A stretch of DNA of 24,322 bases, from IMG/VR virus record IMGVR_UViG_3300044237_000360, positions 1 to 24,322 of that record; one strand, written 5' to 3'. The stretch is from a virus. The notes beneath the pieces are model-generated. The model saw only the letters and a list, made by a program, of their open reading frames with translations. It ran no database searches and was not told the DNA's origin. Positions 14,011-21,277 of this stretch are shown here, one piece after another. The position numbers and the translations under genes were made by a program. Each line of letters begins with the position of its first letter. Positions within the stretch are counted from its first letter, which is position 1.

Positions 14011-15470
14011 CAGTAATATACCCTTCTAACTGGTGCTTTTTCTTCGTCTGAATAGTCATCCTCAAGAGATACTAAACCACCTTCTCTAAAACGCATCAGA
14101 GCTTGAGTCATAGTATCACATAAATCATCATTTTTACCAAAAGGGAAGGCAGCACACTCCTCAATCATCTCTTCAGCAAACTTGCGTTGAGGTGCATAGA
14201 CTAAACTTGACTCAAAAATAGGTGCAACGGAGTGCATACGTGTGGATTTATCGTGTCCTCTAGTAGGAGAGTAGTTAACCACTGGTATACCTAGTCTTCT
14301 AAGTTCATGTGTTAACGGTGTGCCAGAGGCTTTGGCTTCGATTAGCGTCATATCTGGCTCCCAGTACTTGTACTCATTAAACGCAATACGTTTGAGTTCT
14401 GGAAAATCCCATCTGCCCTTTTGTGCATCTAGCAAAATTAAACAATCAGGTGAGTCTGCGTTTGGACGAAACACACCCCAAGTAGAAATAGCAGAATAGT
14501 CAGCGTTTTCTTTCTTAGAAAAAGCAGTATCATAGCTTTGAATTATATAGCTAACAGATGGCATTTCGTCATGCTCCCAAATATTCCACCATTCTCGCTT
14601 TATTATCGAACCTTCCTCTGAAGTAGGGTTCTGCATCCACTGAGCGTTCCATTTTTGCACAGGCAGGGATGCTTTTACCTTCTCTAATTCAGTTATATCC
14701 CAAAACTCTGGCCATAAAGCGTTGTTTGTATCGGGAAAAATAGCAGGAAACTCTACTATCTCCCACTGATCTGCAGCTTCTTCTTTCTGTGCATCAAGTA
14801 ATTTTGCAGTGAGATCTATCGTACTCCATCGTGTCATTACAACAATAATGGCACCACCAGGTTGTAAACGCTGTCGAGGTCCAGAGGTGTACCACTCCCA
14901 ACAAGACTCTAATGCGCTTGGACTCAAAGCATCTTGTTCGGAGTGTGGGTCGTCAATAATTAATAGATCTGCACCACGACCTGTAATAGCACCACCGACA
15001 CCTGCGGCAAAATATTCACCACCTTTGTTAGTCTCCCACCGACCAGCAGATTTAGAATCAGCTTGCAGTTCTACGCCATCGAAGATTCTTTTATATTCAA
15101 CAGAATCCATCATATTTCTCACTTTTCTACCAAATCTAACGGCAAGTTCGCCTGTGTGGGTGGTTTGCATAATCTTTCGATTAGGTTGTTTACCCATAAT
15201 CCACGCAGGAAAATAGGTTGAGCAAAATTCAGACTTAGTGTGTCTTGGTGGCATATTGACAATTAGCCTATTTATTTTGCCATTAGCAACATCTTCTAGC
15301 TTTTTAGCAAAGATTTCGTGATGGCGACCACAAATAAACTCTGGCCACATTTGTTCTACGTAGAACAAGAAGCTGTTATGACACTGTTCTTGTTTGTTCA
15401 GCGTTTCTAGTCGTTCTTGCAGGACTAGAGTTTCTTTAATCTCTTGATCTGATAAGTGGGCAAGCTTCAT
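14010..15470 (-). CDS. terL: Terminase large subunit (packaging ATPase-nuclease)
   Basis: This 486-residue protein drives DNA packaging and cuts the genome. Walker A-like VNMPPRHTKSE is at 71-81, Walker B DLLIIDDPH at 168-176, and a coupling motif IVVMTRWS at 209-216. The RNase-H-like nuclease has SYDTAFSKKENADYS (Asp 314) and LIEAKASGTP (Glu 378), and a late acidic pair in GKNDDLCDT (448-449) that completes the metal site. All key residues appear intact. Start and stop overlap the neighbouring genes (ATGA upstream, TGATG at the portal). The small subunit gene is not adjacent but lies 8 kb away at 23256-23819. Confidence 0.95.
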   Translation of the reverse strand: MKLAHLSDQEIKETLVLQERLETLNKQEQCHNSFLFYVEQMWPEFICGRHHEIFAKKLEDVANGKINRLIVNMPPRHTKSEFCSTYFPAWIMGKQPNRKIMQTTHTGELAVRFGRKVRNMMDSVEYKRIFDGVELQADSKSAGRWETNKGGEYFAAGVGGAITGRGADLLIIDDPHSEQDALSPSALESCWEWYTSGPRQRLQPGGAIIVVMTRWSTIDLTAKLLDAQKEEAADQWEIVEFPAIFPDTNNALWPEFWDITELEKVKASLPVQKWNAQWMQNPTSEEGSIIKREWWNIWEHDEMPSVSYIIQSYDTAFSKKENADYSAISTWGVFRPNADSPDCLILLDAQKGRWDFPELKRIAFNEYKYWEPDMTLIEAKASGTPLTHELRRLGIPVVNYSPTRGHDKSTRMHSVAPIFESSLVYAPQRKFAEEMIEECAAFPFGKNDDLCDTMTQALMRFREGGLVSLEDDYSDEEKAPVRRVYY

Positions 15471-18037
15471 AATTCAGCTAATATAGCGTCTATATCAACT
15501 GCACCACCGTATCTAAAAGCGTTGATACCACGCTTACTTATTGCGTCAAGTAATTCTGGACTAAATTTTAGGTAAGTACCGTCAAATTCTGATCCTGTAT
15601 CCACTGTTTCTAAAACGCCTTTTTCATCTACGCCTAATTCTTTGAGAACTTTTTTTATTTCATCTGCAGCATCTTGATAATTTTGCATAACACCTACTTT
15701 ACCTTCACCACCTTCTCTAACTGCTTGATCTTTAATAATACTTACTCCATCAGCATTTTCTTTATAAGCTTTCAATATGTTAGCTCTCATGGGTAATATG
15801 GTATATCTGTCTCTACCGCCTTTGTAATTTGGGCCTTGAGGCAATCCTTCTGTTTTTGCTGCTACTGCTTTTTTCAATATTTTCACACCATCGGCTAATT
15901 CTATATCTTTGGTGCCGATATCAACAATATCATCAAAATAAGCTCTGACACGATCCTCTACTCTGGGGCCTGCGTCAAAGTATTTCTGTCTACCGCCTCG
16001 TTGGCCTTCAGTCATAAAAAATATTTCTTCTGGTGATTTATCCAAAGACTCTGCAAGAGGTCTGCCAGTTATTCTTTCAATATCTCTTGGCTTTATAGAA
16101 AACTCAGTTATGCCAAGATCCATAATTTCTTGGTCTAATCCATCTAGTAATTCAATGACTTCATCTGGGTCGGGTTCTATACCTCTAAATTTATCTGCTT
16201 GAATTTTTTGTACTCTAGCAACTTTTTTGTTGTAATCAGCTAGTTTTTTCATTGTCGCGGCTTGTTGTTTAGGATCTATGAATCCTGTGCCTGGTTGCAC
16301 CACAACTTTTTGGTTAAGAACCTCTTCTATTTTTCTTCTTTTAAGTAATTCTTTTATTAACTTCATTAGTACTTCATCATCCAATTCCCGTAAATTTTTG
16401 TAGCCTTTTGCCATAAGTGTGGCATCAGTAACTTTTGGATCTAATGCTTTAATATCTTTAAATATTTGCGCAGCTTTTGGTTTCTTATACCTGCCACCTT
16501 GACTTGCAGGCCTAATATAATCTTGTTTCAGAATCAACAAGGTTTCCTCTCTAATACCAGATGGTATTTCGTAGTCCACATAGCCTTTAGTAAAGTATTC
16601 GTAGTTATCACCTAACAAACTTTTTTGTGTTGCCACATCATTATCAAGCAAAGCTTTACGTAGTTTGGGATTTATCCCATCAACAAAAAACTCATAAAAA
16701 GTATCTCCTGTCATCCCACTAGGCATTTGTGTTAAATCTGAGTACCCTAAATCTGTATCTTGTAAAAAATCTTTTAAAATAGCGGCTAGTGGTCTGTTTC
16801 GTGTAGGAGCACCAAGTCTAAGCTGAACTGTTTCATCAATTCTTTTTATCTCGTTTAAGCCACCAGCATCTTCAAACACTTTCTTAATCTGTTTTCTAGG
16901 CTCTCTGTACTTTTTAGCAGCTTCTTTTTGAAAATCACTTTGAATACGAAAAACTTCTTTTATGTTGTCATTAAGTTGTAAGTCTATATTCTCAAAGGCT
17001 TTGTCAATAGAATTTCTTTGTCGTGCAGACAAATCGCCTCTTGCAGTGAAATATCTTGCACCTGGTTGAGTAATAGCTTCGCCATCAAACACATAGGCAC
17101 TGTTGCCACGGTGCCCTTTGTCAAATTTGCTCTGGCTGTAATGATCTGGTGTCTTTCGATATTCGCCTGTACCTCGCATAAAATATACATTCTGCCGTTG
17201 ATCACCGACATCTACATAAGTTGGTTTTGAGCTTGGATGTTCAAATTCTCCTACAGGTACTCCGCGAATTTGTAACGATTCCCGTTGTGCTCTTTGCATG
17301 TAATCATCTAAAAATTTACGACTTACCGTTTCTTGTCCTTCTGTTTCACTAAGCAGTCTTGTGCTTGGTGAACCATCGGGATCTATCAGTCGCAATAATT
17401 TAAGTTCTCCCTCTGGCAGATTGTCAGCTTTCATAGCGTCAATCCATTCGGTGACTGTTTTTGATTGTTCGCTTGATTTCAAAGATCCAATATCAGGTTG
17501 ATCGTAGCCATTGAGCCATTTACGAGTTTTTGAACCAAGGTTTAGTTGGTTGTAATTGATTGAAGAACCCAGATAATCTAGTCCACCGCCTGTTCTGTAA
17601 TCAAGCTCAGCTAAGGGACGTTGTTGGAAAGGCTCAACTTCGGGTAAAGGTGGATCCTTCGGTGCTGAGGGTTGCAACGACTTGCCAATAGGGGGTTTGG
17701 CTTTTGTTGGAGTATCAATTGCTTTTACACCAGATTTTGTTGCACCCCTAGCACCACGAAGGAATCTAAATAACGGTATCAAACTTACGCCTGCTAGTGC
17801 AGATATGCCTATATTACCCGCTGCGCCTAATCTATCGCCTGCTTCTATGTTGGCTTTGGCTCTACGACCAAACTCTCCAACCTCGTAAGCAGCGATTGCA
17901 TCACCTACGCCAGGAGAGATACTTACAGCTATTTGATCTACAAGAGGCAGTTCTTCAAAGGTACGATAGGCTTCACGGATGTTACCTTCAGATATCTTGG
18001 TACTAAGATCTGCTAGTGTTTCTTTACGTGCAGCCAT
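15467..18037 (-). CDS. Large internal virion protein candidate, 856 aa
   Basis: N-terminal residues 1-100 include a Gly/Ala-rich hydrophobic stretch (GNIGISALAGVSLIPLF, about 74-90) that could insert in membranes. Around 270-370 a domain with a VYFMRGTGEYRKTPDHY segment ends in FRIQSDFQKEA. This resembles the EIQSDW-type motif of large polyvalent proteins of marine phages. Residues 370-690 are mostly helical. The C-terminus reads LKFSPELLDAISKRGINAFR and then YGGAVDIDAILAEL. Such long proteins next to the terminase are often ejected with the DNA. It starts 6 nt after the 328-aa gene and has a 4-nt overlap with TerL. No lytic transglycosylase motif is visible. Ejection is inference. Confidence 0.72.
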   Translation of the reverse strand: MAARKETLADLSTKISEGNIREAYRTFEELPLVDQIAVSISPGVGDAIAAYEVGEFGRRAKANIEAGDRLGAAGNIGISALAGVSLIPLFRFLRGARGATKSGVKAIDTPTKAKPPIGKSLQPSAPKDPPLPEVEPFQQRPLAELDYRTGGGLDYLGSSINYNQLNLGSKTRKWLNGYDQPDIGSLKSSEQSKTVTEWIDAMKADNLPEGELKLLRLIDPDGSPSTRLLSETEGQETVSRKFLDDYMQRAQRESLQIRGVPVGEFEHPSSKPTYVDVGDQRQNVYFMRGTGEYRKTPDHYSQSKFDKGHRGNSAYVFDGEAITQPGARYFTARGDLSARQRNSIDKAFENIDLQLNDNIKEVFRIQSDFQKEAAKKYREPRKQIKKVFEDAGGLNEIKRIDETVQLRLGAPTRNRPLAAILKDFLQDTDLGYSDLTQMPSGMTGDTFYEFFVDGINPKLRKALLDNDVATQKSLLGDNYEYFTKGYVDYEIPSGIREETLLILKQDYIRPASQGGRYKKPKAAQIFKDIKALDPKVTDATLMAKGYKNLRELDDEVLMKLIKELLKRRKIEEVLNQKVVVQPGTGFIDPKQQAATMKKLADYNKKVARVQKIQADKFRGIEPDPDEVIELLDGLDQEIMDLGITEFSIKPRDIERITGRPLAESLDKSPEEIFFMTEGQRGGRQKYFDAGPRVEDRVRAYFDDIVDIGTKDIELADGVKILKKAVAAKTEGLPQGPNYKGGRDRYTILPMRANILKAYKENADGVSIIKDQAVREGGEGKVGVMQNYQDAADEIKKVLKELGVDEKGVLETVDTGSEFDGTYLKFSPELLDAISKRGINAFRYGGAVDIDAILAEL

Positions 18038-18043
18038 GGTAGG

Positions 18044-19030
18044 CTATTGAGATATAGATTCTAGGATATTGGCTATTTCCATGTCTCTATTAGACATAGG
18101 ACTAGCCGCTTGATTTCGAATCATGATTTTTTGTTGCTCAAGTTGATCTATTTCATTTACTAAATTTTGAGCTCGTAATAATTCATTGTTTCTTACAGCC
18201 ATTTCGTACTCTCTATATTTATTTTTAATATCGTTTTCGATAGTAAATATTTGAGAAAAAGGTGGTCGTTCGGCAAATCTAGGTTCGTTGTCCATGCCAG
18301 CTGCACCCATAGCTAAGGCTATACCTTTATCTCTGTTAGATAAAGTTGCAGCACCACCCTCAGCAAATAATAGAGATACAGGTTCTATAGCTCCAGATTC
18401 AAGCTCTGGAACGGTAGGTTGACCATACATTTCCATGTTTCTTTGGCGTTCAAGCTCCTCTTGGTATCCTTGTTGTATCTCCATAAAAAACAATGTTGCA
18501 GGCATAGCTGCTTGCTCAACTAGTCCAGAGGCTTCATCTACCGCTTCTGAAATACTTTTGCCCATTTTAGCCGCTGCTCTACCTATCTGTTCTGGATCTA
18601 GCGACATTCTATTATCTAAACTGTAAGGTTCAGTAAAACCCTCTGTAGCATCATACATACTAGCTGCACCAATGCCCGCTACTGGACCAGCTACTTTTAG
18701 AAGCTTCATCACGTCAGCATCTGTTTTTGGGTCTAAAATACTACGTAAACCACTTCTTTGAAAAGGTCCTGTTTTTGTTTTATATTGTTCCAAAATTTTA
18801 TCTATGTTTTTATTAGATCTTTTTACGTATTCAGCGTATTCAGGAGTGTCAAACATACCTTGTGCTCTAGCTTTTGCTACTGCATCGTCAGCCTCTTTCA
18901 TTATTCTTGCTTCAGCTAATTCATCCAGCTTGCCAGGAACAATTGGAATATCAGTGCCATAAATGTAATCATCTGGATTCTTCCTACCAGTAAGTTTTTG
19001 AAAAAGCTTTCTTAAAGCACGTAATTTCAT
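18044..19030 (-). CDS. Internal virion protein candidate, 328 aa
   Basis: The first 12 residues are basic (MKLRALRKLFQK). Residues 36-95 are charged helix (DELAEARIMKEADDAVAKAR). A short hydrophobic Gly/Ala stretch (LLKVAGPVAGIGAASMY, about 110-126) could be a membrane-active helix. The remainder is helical and ends in a coiled coil (NNELLRAQNLVNEIDQLEQQ). A LLFAEGGAATLSN stretch resembles the EGG/YGG motifs seen in other proteins of this operon. No known domain is recognised. Its place before the 856-aa protein and terminase suggests the pair are ejected or packaged together. The start overlaps the 92-aa gene by one base. Confidence 0.7.
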   Translation of the reverse strand: MKLRALRKLFQKLTGRKNPDDYIYGTDIPIVPGKLDELAEARIMKEADDAVAKARAQGMFDTPEYAEYVKRSNKNIDKILEQYKTKTGPFQRSGLRSILDPKTDADVMKLLKVAGPVAGIGAASMYDATEGFTEPYSLDNRMSLDPEQIGRAAAKMGKSISEAVDEASGLVEQAAMPATLFFMEIQQGYQEELERQRNMEMYGQPTVPELESGAIEPVSLLFAEGGAATLSNRDKGIALAMGAAGMDNEPRFAERPPFSQIFTIENDIKNKYREYEMAVRNNELLRAQNLVNEIDQLEQQKIMIRNQAASPMSNRDMEIANILESISQ

Positions 19031-19308
19031 TATATGCCGAACATCTCCCTAGCCATTTGTAGCTCTTCCATAGTAATACCAACTTGCTCTAAAAATGCTT
19101 GTATTTCAGCATCTGAGGCACCTTGATCTACCATTTGTTGTAAAATATTTATAATTTGCATGAGGGCTTGTTTAGCCTCTTCTTGGTCTGATCCAGAGAT
19201 CTGATCTAATTCTGATTGCATTTGAGCTGGCATTTGCTGACCCATCGGAGTCCCTTGATCGGGCATCATTACAGGGTCTACCTGCATATTCATCATATCT
19301 TCTTCCAT
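19030..19308 (-). CDS. Met/Gln-rich acidic protein, first gene of virion operon
   Basis: The 92-residue protein is unusually rich in methionine and glutamine (MEEDMMNMQVDPVMMPDQGT, QQMPAQMQSELDQISG) and then becomes helical (EEAKQALMQIINILQQMVDQ). It looks like a small chaperone or oligomerising helix pair. The ATG at 19306-19308 has a GAGGT ribosome site about 6 nt upstream. The stop (TGA/TAA region) overlaps the next ATG. It is the first gene after the regulatory region, so it opens the 19-kb operon. Similar Met/Gln-rich starts are seen in marine phages; the function is unknown. Confidence 0.72.
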   Translation of the reverse strand: MEEDMMNMQVDPVMMPDQGTPMGQQMPAQMQSELDQISGSDQEEAKQALMQIINILQQMVDQGASDAEIQAFLEQVGITMEELQMAREMFGI

Positions 19309-19404
19309 TCGGTACCTCGTAGATAAAATCTGATATTAACATAAAAACAAAGACGATGACTAGCATTGTGCTACAAATGTATTTTGTTTGTGTTCGTTAT
19401 TAAG

Positions 19405-19448
19405 CTTGTGTGTGTATATACTGCGTAGCACGATTTTTGTCCCCCCCC
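19405..19448 (-). repeat. Intergenic module copy 1: G-run, TATA, CACACACA
   Basis: Read on the minus strand it holds GGGGGGGG (19448-19441), GCTACGCAG, then TATATACACACACA (19420-19407). The same core recurs at three more intergenic sites in the same orientation. Here a possible promoter is GGGACA, 17 nt, TATATA, about 110 nt before the virion operon. It is weak by sigma-70 rules (4 of 6 matches in each box), so it may need a phage activator. Confidence 0.55.
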
Positions 19449-19504
19449 TTACTTTTTGTAATCTTACCGACCGAAAATATGTGATCTAAAAGAATCCTAA
19501 GCAT

Positions 19505-19529
19505 AAAAAAAGGGACAATTAAGTCCCTT
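19505..19529 (-). terminator. Rho-independent terminator after the 57-aa gene
   Basis: Minus strand: AAGGGAC, a 6-nt loop, GTCCCTT, then a run of seven T (the last stem base included). The stem is 7 bp. It ends the short 67-aa/57-aa transcript just before the virion operon's own leader, separating the two units. The plus-strand reading also has a few T after it, so a weak bidirectional role is possible. Confidence 0.75.
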
Positions 19530-19548
19530 CTTTTCTCCGATTATGTGG

Positions 19549-19722
19549 TTAAGGTTTGCCGAAATTATCTATGTAATTCTGTAAGCCTTCTCTATCTATG
19601 ATCTCAACTGTTGTATAGTTTCCATCATCATCTTTATTAATTTTGATAAATCCTAAAGATTCTAAGTCTTTAATTGATTGAATAAATAAAGGATTATCTT
19701 TTAAGTTATTTATGTTCAACAT
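19549..19722 (-). CDS. Small unknown protein, 57 aa
   Basis: The ATG at 19720-19722 overlaps the preceding TAA in TAATG, so it is translationally coupled to the 67-aa gene. The product starts MLNINNLKDNPLFIQSIKDL and goes on with LGFIKINKDDDGNYTTVEII. It is acidic, helical at first, then beta. A hairpin terminator follows 20 nt after its stop, which supports a real gene at the end of a two-gene operon. I recognise no family. It is likely a small host-interaction or regulatory protein. Confidence 0.6.
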   Translation of the reverse strand: MLNINNLKDNPLFIQSIKDLESLGFIKINKDDDGNYTTVEIIDREGLQNYIDNFGKP

Positions 19723-19925
19723 TAATTGATCTCATTAGGATTAGGCAATTGAACGACATTGTCACCTTCTGCATCTTGCAAGTTCAATAACTCTCTCATC
19801 TCACCATGAATACCACCATTCGAAATAACAGTTTGTCCATTGATTACAAGATGGTCAAGATTAGGTTCAACAATACCTAACGGAATTGAAACATCATCTA
19901 TTATTATTTGTGCAAACATTTTCAT
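19722..19925 (-). CDS. Small unknown protein, 67 aa
   Basis: The start ATG (19923-19925) lies behind a textbook AAGGAGG ribosome site. The protein reads MKMFAQIIIDDVSIPLGIVE, then NLDHLVINGQTVISNGG, and ends in an acidic, Asn-rich tail (GDNVVQLPNPNEIN). A short beta-rich domain is likely. A predicted promoter lies at 19962-19992, 37 nt upstream. It is followed, with a one-base overlap, by the 57-aa gene. No family is recognised. Confidence 0.65.
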   Translation of the reverse strand: MKMFAQIIIDDVSIPLGIVEPNLDHLVINGQTVISNGGIHGEMRELLNLQDAEGDNVVQLPNPNEIN

Positions 19926-19961
19926 ATAGACCTCCTTATTGATCTAATAGTTAAAGAATCT

Positions 19962-19992
19962 ATTGTACCATGAAATGGATACATATTGTCTA
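19962..19992 (-). promoter_or_regulatory. Promoter for the 67/57-aa genes, with GTATCC box
   Basis: Minus strand: TAGACA (19992-19987), 19 nt, TACAAT (19967-19962) followed by AGAT. The spacer contains TGTATCCA, the reverse of the GGATACA box shared with four other sites. The spacing is longer than ideal. TAnAATAGAT is shared with the promoters at 20636-20663 and 20942-20971, which supports a real family. Confidence 0.5.
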
Positions 19993-20038
19993 CTTTTTTT
20001 ATTAATGTTTTTTTTGATCTAGACGAATTGGAGTGAAA

Positions 20039-20155
20039 ACCTGGACAGCGGCCTAAGACACTGGCGTTTTTTTCCAGGTGCGGCTTTTTGTGTGTGTAAG
20101 TGCTTGTATGCGTTGGCAGTCCGACCCGACCCGATAAACTCACGCCCGACCCGAC
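20039..20155 (-). repeat. Intergenic module copy 2: GTCGGG tracts, CACACACA, hairpin
   Basis: On the minus strand there are two GTCGGG-type blocks (20155-20143 and 20134-20120), then CACTTACACACACA (20102-20089) and an inverted repeat ACCTGG/CCAGGT (arms 20079-20074 and 20044-20039). The stretch 19926-20209 has no supported gene; a minus-strand reading frame there (19922-20143) has neither ribosome site nor sensible composition. Confidence 0.55.
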
Positions 20156-20189
20156 ATAAGGAACACCAACACATACAAAGCGATTGTAA

Positions 20190-20219
20190 TAATAAAGAGT
20201 GTGTCCAAGCTAGCACTCT
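20190..20219 (-). terminator. Weak terminator at end of 87-aa gene
   Basis: Minus strand: AGAGTG (20219-20214), a 12-nt loop containing the gene's TAG stop, CACTCT (20201-20196), then TTATTATT. The stem is only 6 bp and the loop is long, so activity is uncertain, but its position right at the end of a two-gene unit is fitting. Confidence 0.4.
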
Positions 20220-20473
20220 AAATACTGTAACTCGCTTTCTCCTTTTGGCAACAAAGCACGCTTTATACATTTGTTATCTACATAAAAGCGGTATTCTCTA
20301 TCTCCATTATCTAGTTCTTTGTGTGTTGTCCTATGGTTTAGGAAGTGGTGAGAGTTTCGGCCACTCGTCCCAACTCTAACCTCAACCTCGCCACGCTCTC
20401 GCACTCCGTAAGATTTACTTCCGGAATATATACAAGCTGTTATATTGTTCCATATTGGATAAGATCTACTCAT
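20210..20473 (-). CDS. Unknown protein, 87 aa
   Basis: The protein has an aromatic N-terminus (RSYPIWNNITACIYSGSKSY), then GVRERGEVEVRVGTSGRNSH and a C-terminal NHRTTHKELDNGDREYRFYV. It looks like a small mixed alpha/beta fold. I recognise no family. The ATG overlaps the stop of the 46-aa gene in ATGA, and an AGAGGGGGT ribosome site precedes it, so both genes share the promoter at 20636-20663. A weak hairpin terminator is at its end. It is probably an early-expressed phage protein of unknown function. Confidence 0.65.
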   Translation of the reverse strand: MSRSYPIWNNITACIYSGSKSYGVRERGEVEVRVGTSGRNSHHFLNHRTTHKELDNGDREYRFYVDNKCIKRALLPKGESELQYLEC

Positions 20474-20610
20474 TTTGACCCCCTCTTCAATTCTTGCTTA
20501 GCTTCTTCAATTACTGATTTATTTTCTGGATTGTAATTAATCAAAAGATCAGCTACTGATTTATTCTTTGTTGCTATTTTGAGAATAGCTTCATTTACTC
20601 GTTTGTTCAT
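20470..20610 (-). CDS. Small helical protein, 46 aa
   Basis: The product reads MNKRVNEAILKIATKNKSVA and continues DLLINYNPENKSVIEEAKQE, ending LKRGSK. It is a charged helical hairpin. I chose the ATG at 20608-20610 rather than an in-frame ATG 45 nt upstream because a TAGGAG ribosome site sits 6 nt before it, and the upstream ATG would lie within the promoter. The consensus-like promoter and tight coupling to the 87-aa gene support a real gene. A small DNA-binding or host-interacting role is possible, but no motif shows it. Confidence 0.6.
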   Translation of the reverse strand: MNKRVNEAILKIATKNKSVADLLINYNPENKSVIEEAKQELKRGSK

Positions 20611-20635
20611 TATTTCTCCTACTATTAAAAGATCT

Positions 20636-20663
20636 ATTATAGCAGGTGGATACAAAATGTCAA
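20636..20663 (-). promoter_or_regulatory. Near-perfect sigma-70 promoter with GTATCC operator
   Basis: Minus strand: TTGACA (20663-20658), 16 nt, TATAAT (20641-20636); both boxes are perfect consensus. The spacer starts TTTTGTATCC, the reverse of the shared GGATACAAA box. An inverted repeat AGCAGGT/ACCTGCT (20641-20647 and 20663-20669) encloses the spacer and could be a repressor site. It drives the 46- and 87-aa genes, 26 nt before their ATG. Confidence 0.75.
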
Positions 20664-20698
20664 CCTGCTTTTATTTGGTGATCTTAGACGGATGCAGT

Positions 20699-20785
20699 GC
20701 CAGAGGCGGCCCTGGATCTATTATTGTGTTTCGTTTGTGTGTGTTTATCTACGCAGTAGCAAAGAAACCCGACTCCCGACCCCCG
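20699..20785 (-). repeat. Intergenic module copy 3
   Basis: Minus strand order: GTCGGGGG, TCGGG, AGTCGGG (20787-20768), GCTACTGCGTAG, then ATAAACACACACAA (20748-20735), and a GC-rich imperfect inverted repeat CCAGGGCCGCCTCTGG (20715-20700). The layout matches modules 2 and 4. A terminator hairpin using the same GTCGGG sequence adjoins it at 20794-20815. Confidence 0.55.
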
Positions 20786-20789
20786 ACAT

Positions 20790-20815
20790 AAAAAAGCCCG
20801 ACATTGATCGGGCTT
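20790..20815 (-). terminator. Strong rho-independent terminator
   Basis: Minus strand: AAGCCCGA, loop TCAATG, TCGGGCTT, then TTTT; the 8-bp stem is perfect and the T run spans 20795-20790. There is no protein gene before it on the minus strand, only the promoter at 20942-20971, which makes it the end of a short RNA. Confidence 0.8.
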
Positions 20816-20936
20816 AGATGTTCGGGACACTACGCAACTTTTCTTTGTGCTTTCGCTGTTAGTATCAATCCTAGAGATTAAGTTTTATTATTTTATTCTA
20901 TTGTATTTATATAGACTCTTTAACTTAATGTCTTAA
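20794..20936 (-). ncRNA. Small RNA candidate, about 145 nt
   Basis: A promoter-like pair ends at 20942 and a strong terminator lies at 20815-20790, with nothing convincing to translate between them. The minus strand has no ATG until the terminator loop; a TTG-started 12-codon frame (starting near 20872) has its AGGA too close. The 5' half is AU-rich; the 3' half holds a GCGAAAGC mini-hairpin and the terminator stem. Ends are predicted, not seen. It may act as a phage small RNA or be the short readout of a leader. Confidence 0.4.
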
Positions 20937-20941
20937 TATCT

Positions 20942-20971
20942 ATTCTACTACATAATGGATACAAAAAGCAA
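20942..20971 (-). promoter_or_regulatory. Promoter candidate with GTATCC box, upstream of small RNA
   Basis: Minus strand: TTGCTT (20971-20966), 18 nt containing TGTATCCATT, TAGAAT (20947-20942) followed by AGAT. The -35 is poor (3 of 6), the -10 good. From GTATCC to the -10 is 9 nt, exactly as in the promoter at 19962-19992. It is probably under the same control as the other GGATACA sites. Confidence 0.5.
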
Positions 20972-21000
20972 CTCTTTTTTTCATTAATGCTCGATCCGTT

Positions 21001-21108
21001 TGCCTGACCCCGCTGGCAAAATCTGGCATATGTGATGTGTGTTAAACTGTGTGTGTATATAGCTAAAACCAGAGACAATCCCGACATCCCGACACCCCGA
21101 CCCGACCC
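21001..21108 (-). repeat. Intergenic module copy 4, quadruplex-capable
   Basis: Minus strand: five G-tracts separated by 2, 2, 4 and 5 nt (21108-21080), satisfying the usual G-quadruplex pattern, then TAGCTATATACACACACA (about 21064-21047), AACACACA, and a GC-rich part with two TGCCAG copies (21028-21023 and 21018-21013) facing a GGCA end. In the other orientation these are CCCGAC repeats. Confidence 0.55.
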
Positions 21109-21221
21109 GATTGATTATAGGGCTTTTTTCGTGCTTTTATTTTGCGAAGGGCGACTTGGTGAGGGGGTAGATGCGATTTATCCTCAAAATACCATCATAT
21201 AAATATTCATTACTGTAAAAA

Positions 21222-21236
21222 ATAGATACAAATAGT
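21222..21236 (+). promoter_or_regulatory. GATACAAATAGT box, upstream copy
   Basis: ATAGATACAAATAGT at 21222-21236 is nearly identical to the box at 21258-21272 in the early promoter, 36 bp downstream. The even spacing, about three and a half helical turns, fits two protein binding sites in front of the plus-strand operon. The flanking hexamers make only a poor promoter by themselves. Confidence 0.5.
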
Positions 21237-21249
21237 TTACTAATATATC

Positions 21250-21277
21250 TTGACATATTGGATACAAATAGTAAAAT
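21250..21277 (+). promoter_or_regulatory. Early promoter of the plus-strand operon
   Basis: TTGACA (21250-21255), 16 nt, TAAAAT (21272-21277): perfect -35 and 5 of 6 at -10. The spacer carries TTGGATACAAATAG, so a protein bound there would cover the promoter. The first gene starts 38 nt downstream behind GGAGG. A host-type promoter suggests expression right after infection. Confidence 0.7.

Noticed and set aside
19922-20143. Minus-strand ORF of 73 aa in the intergenic region
   Set aside because: It runs through module 2 and over the promoter of the 67-aa gene, lacks a ribosome site and has an odd composition.
20092-20379. Plus-strand ORF of 95 aa
   Set aside because: It crosses module 2 and lies opposite the 87-aa gene, which has a promoter, ribosome site and coupling.
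20579-20791. Plus-strand ORF of 70 aa
   Set aside because: It begins inside the minus-strand 46-aa gene, crosses its promoter and module 3, and has no ribosome site.
21111-21127. Plus-strand terminator with GGGCTTTTTT
   Set aside because: Only three G-C pairs can form across a 10-nt loop. It looks like a decayed copy of the 20790-20815 hairpin.
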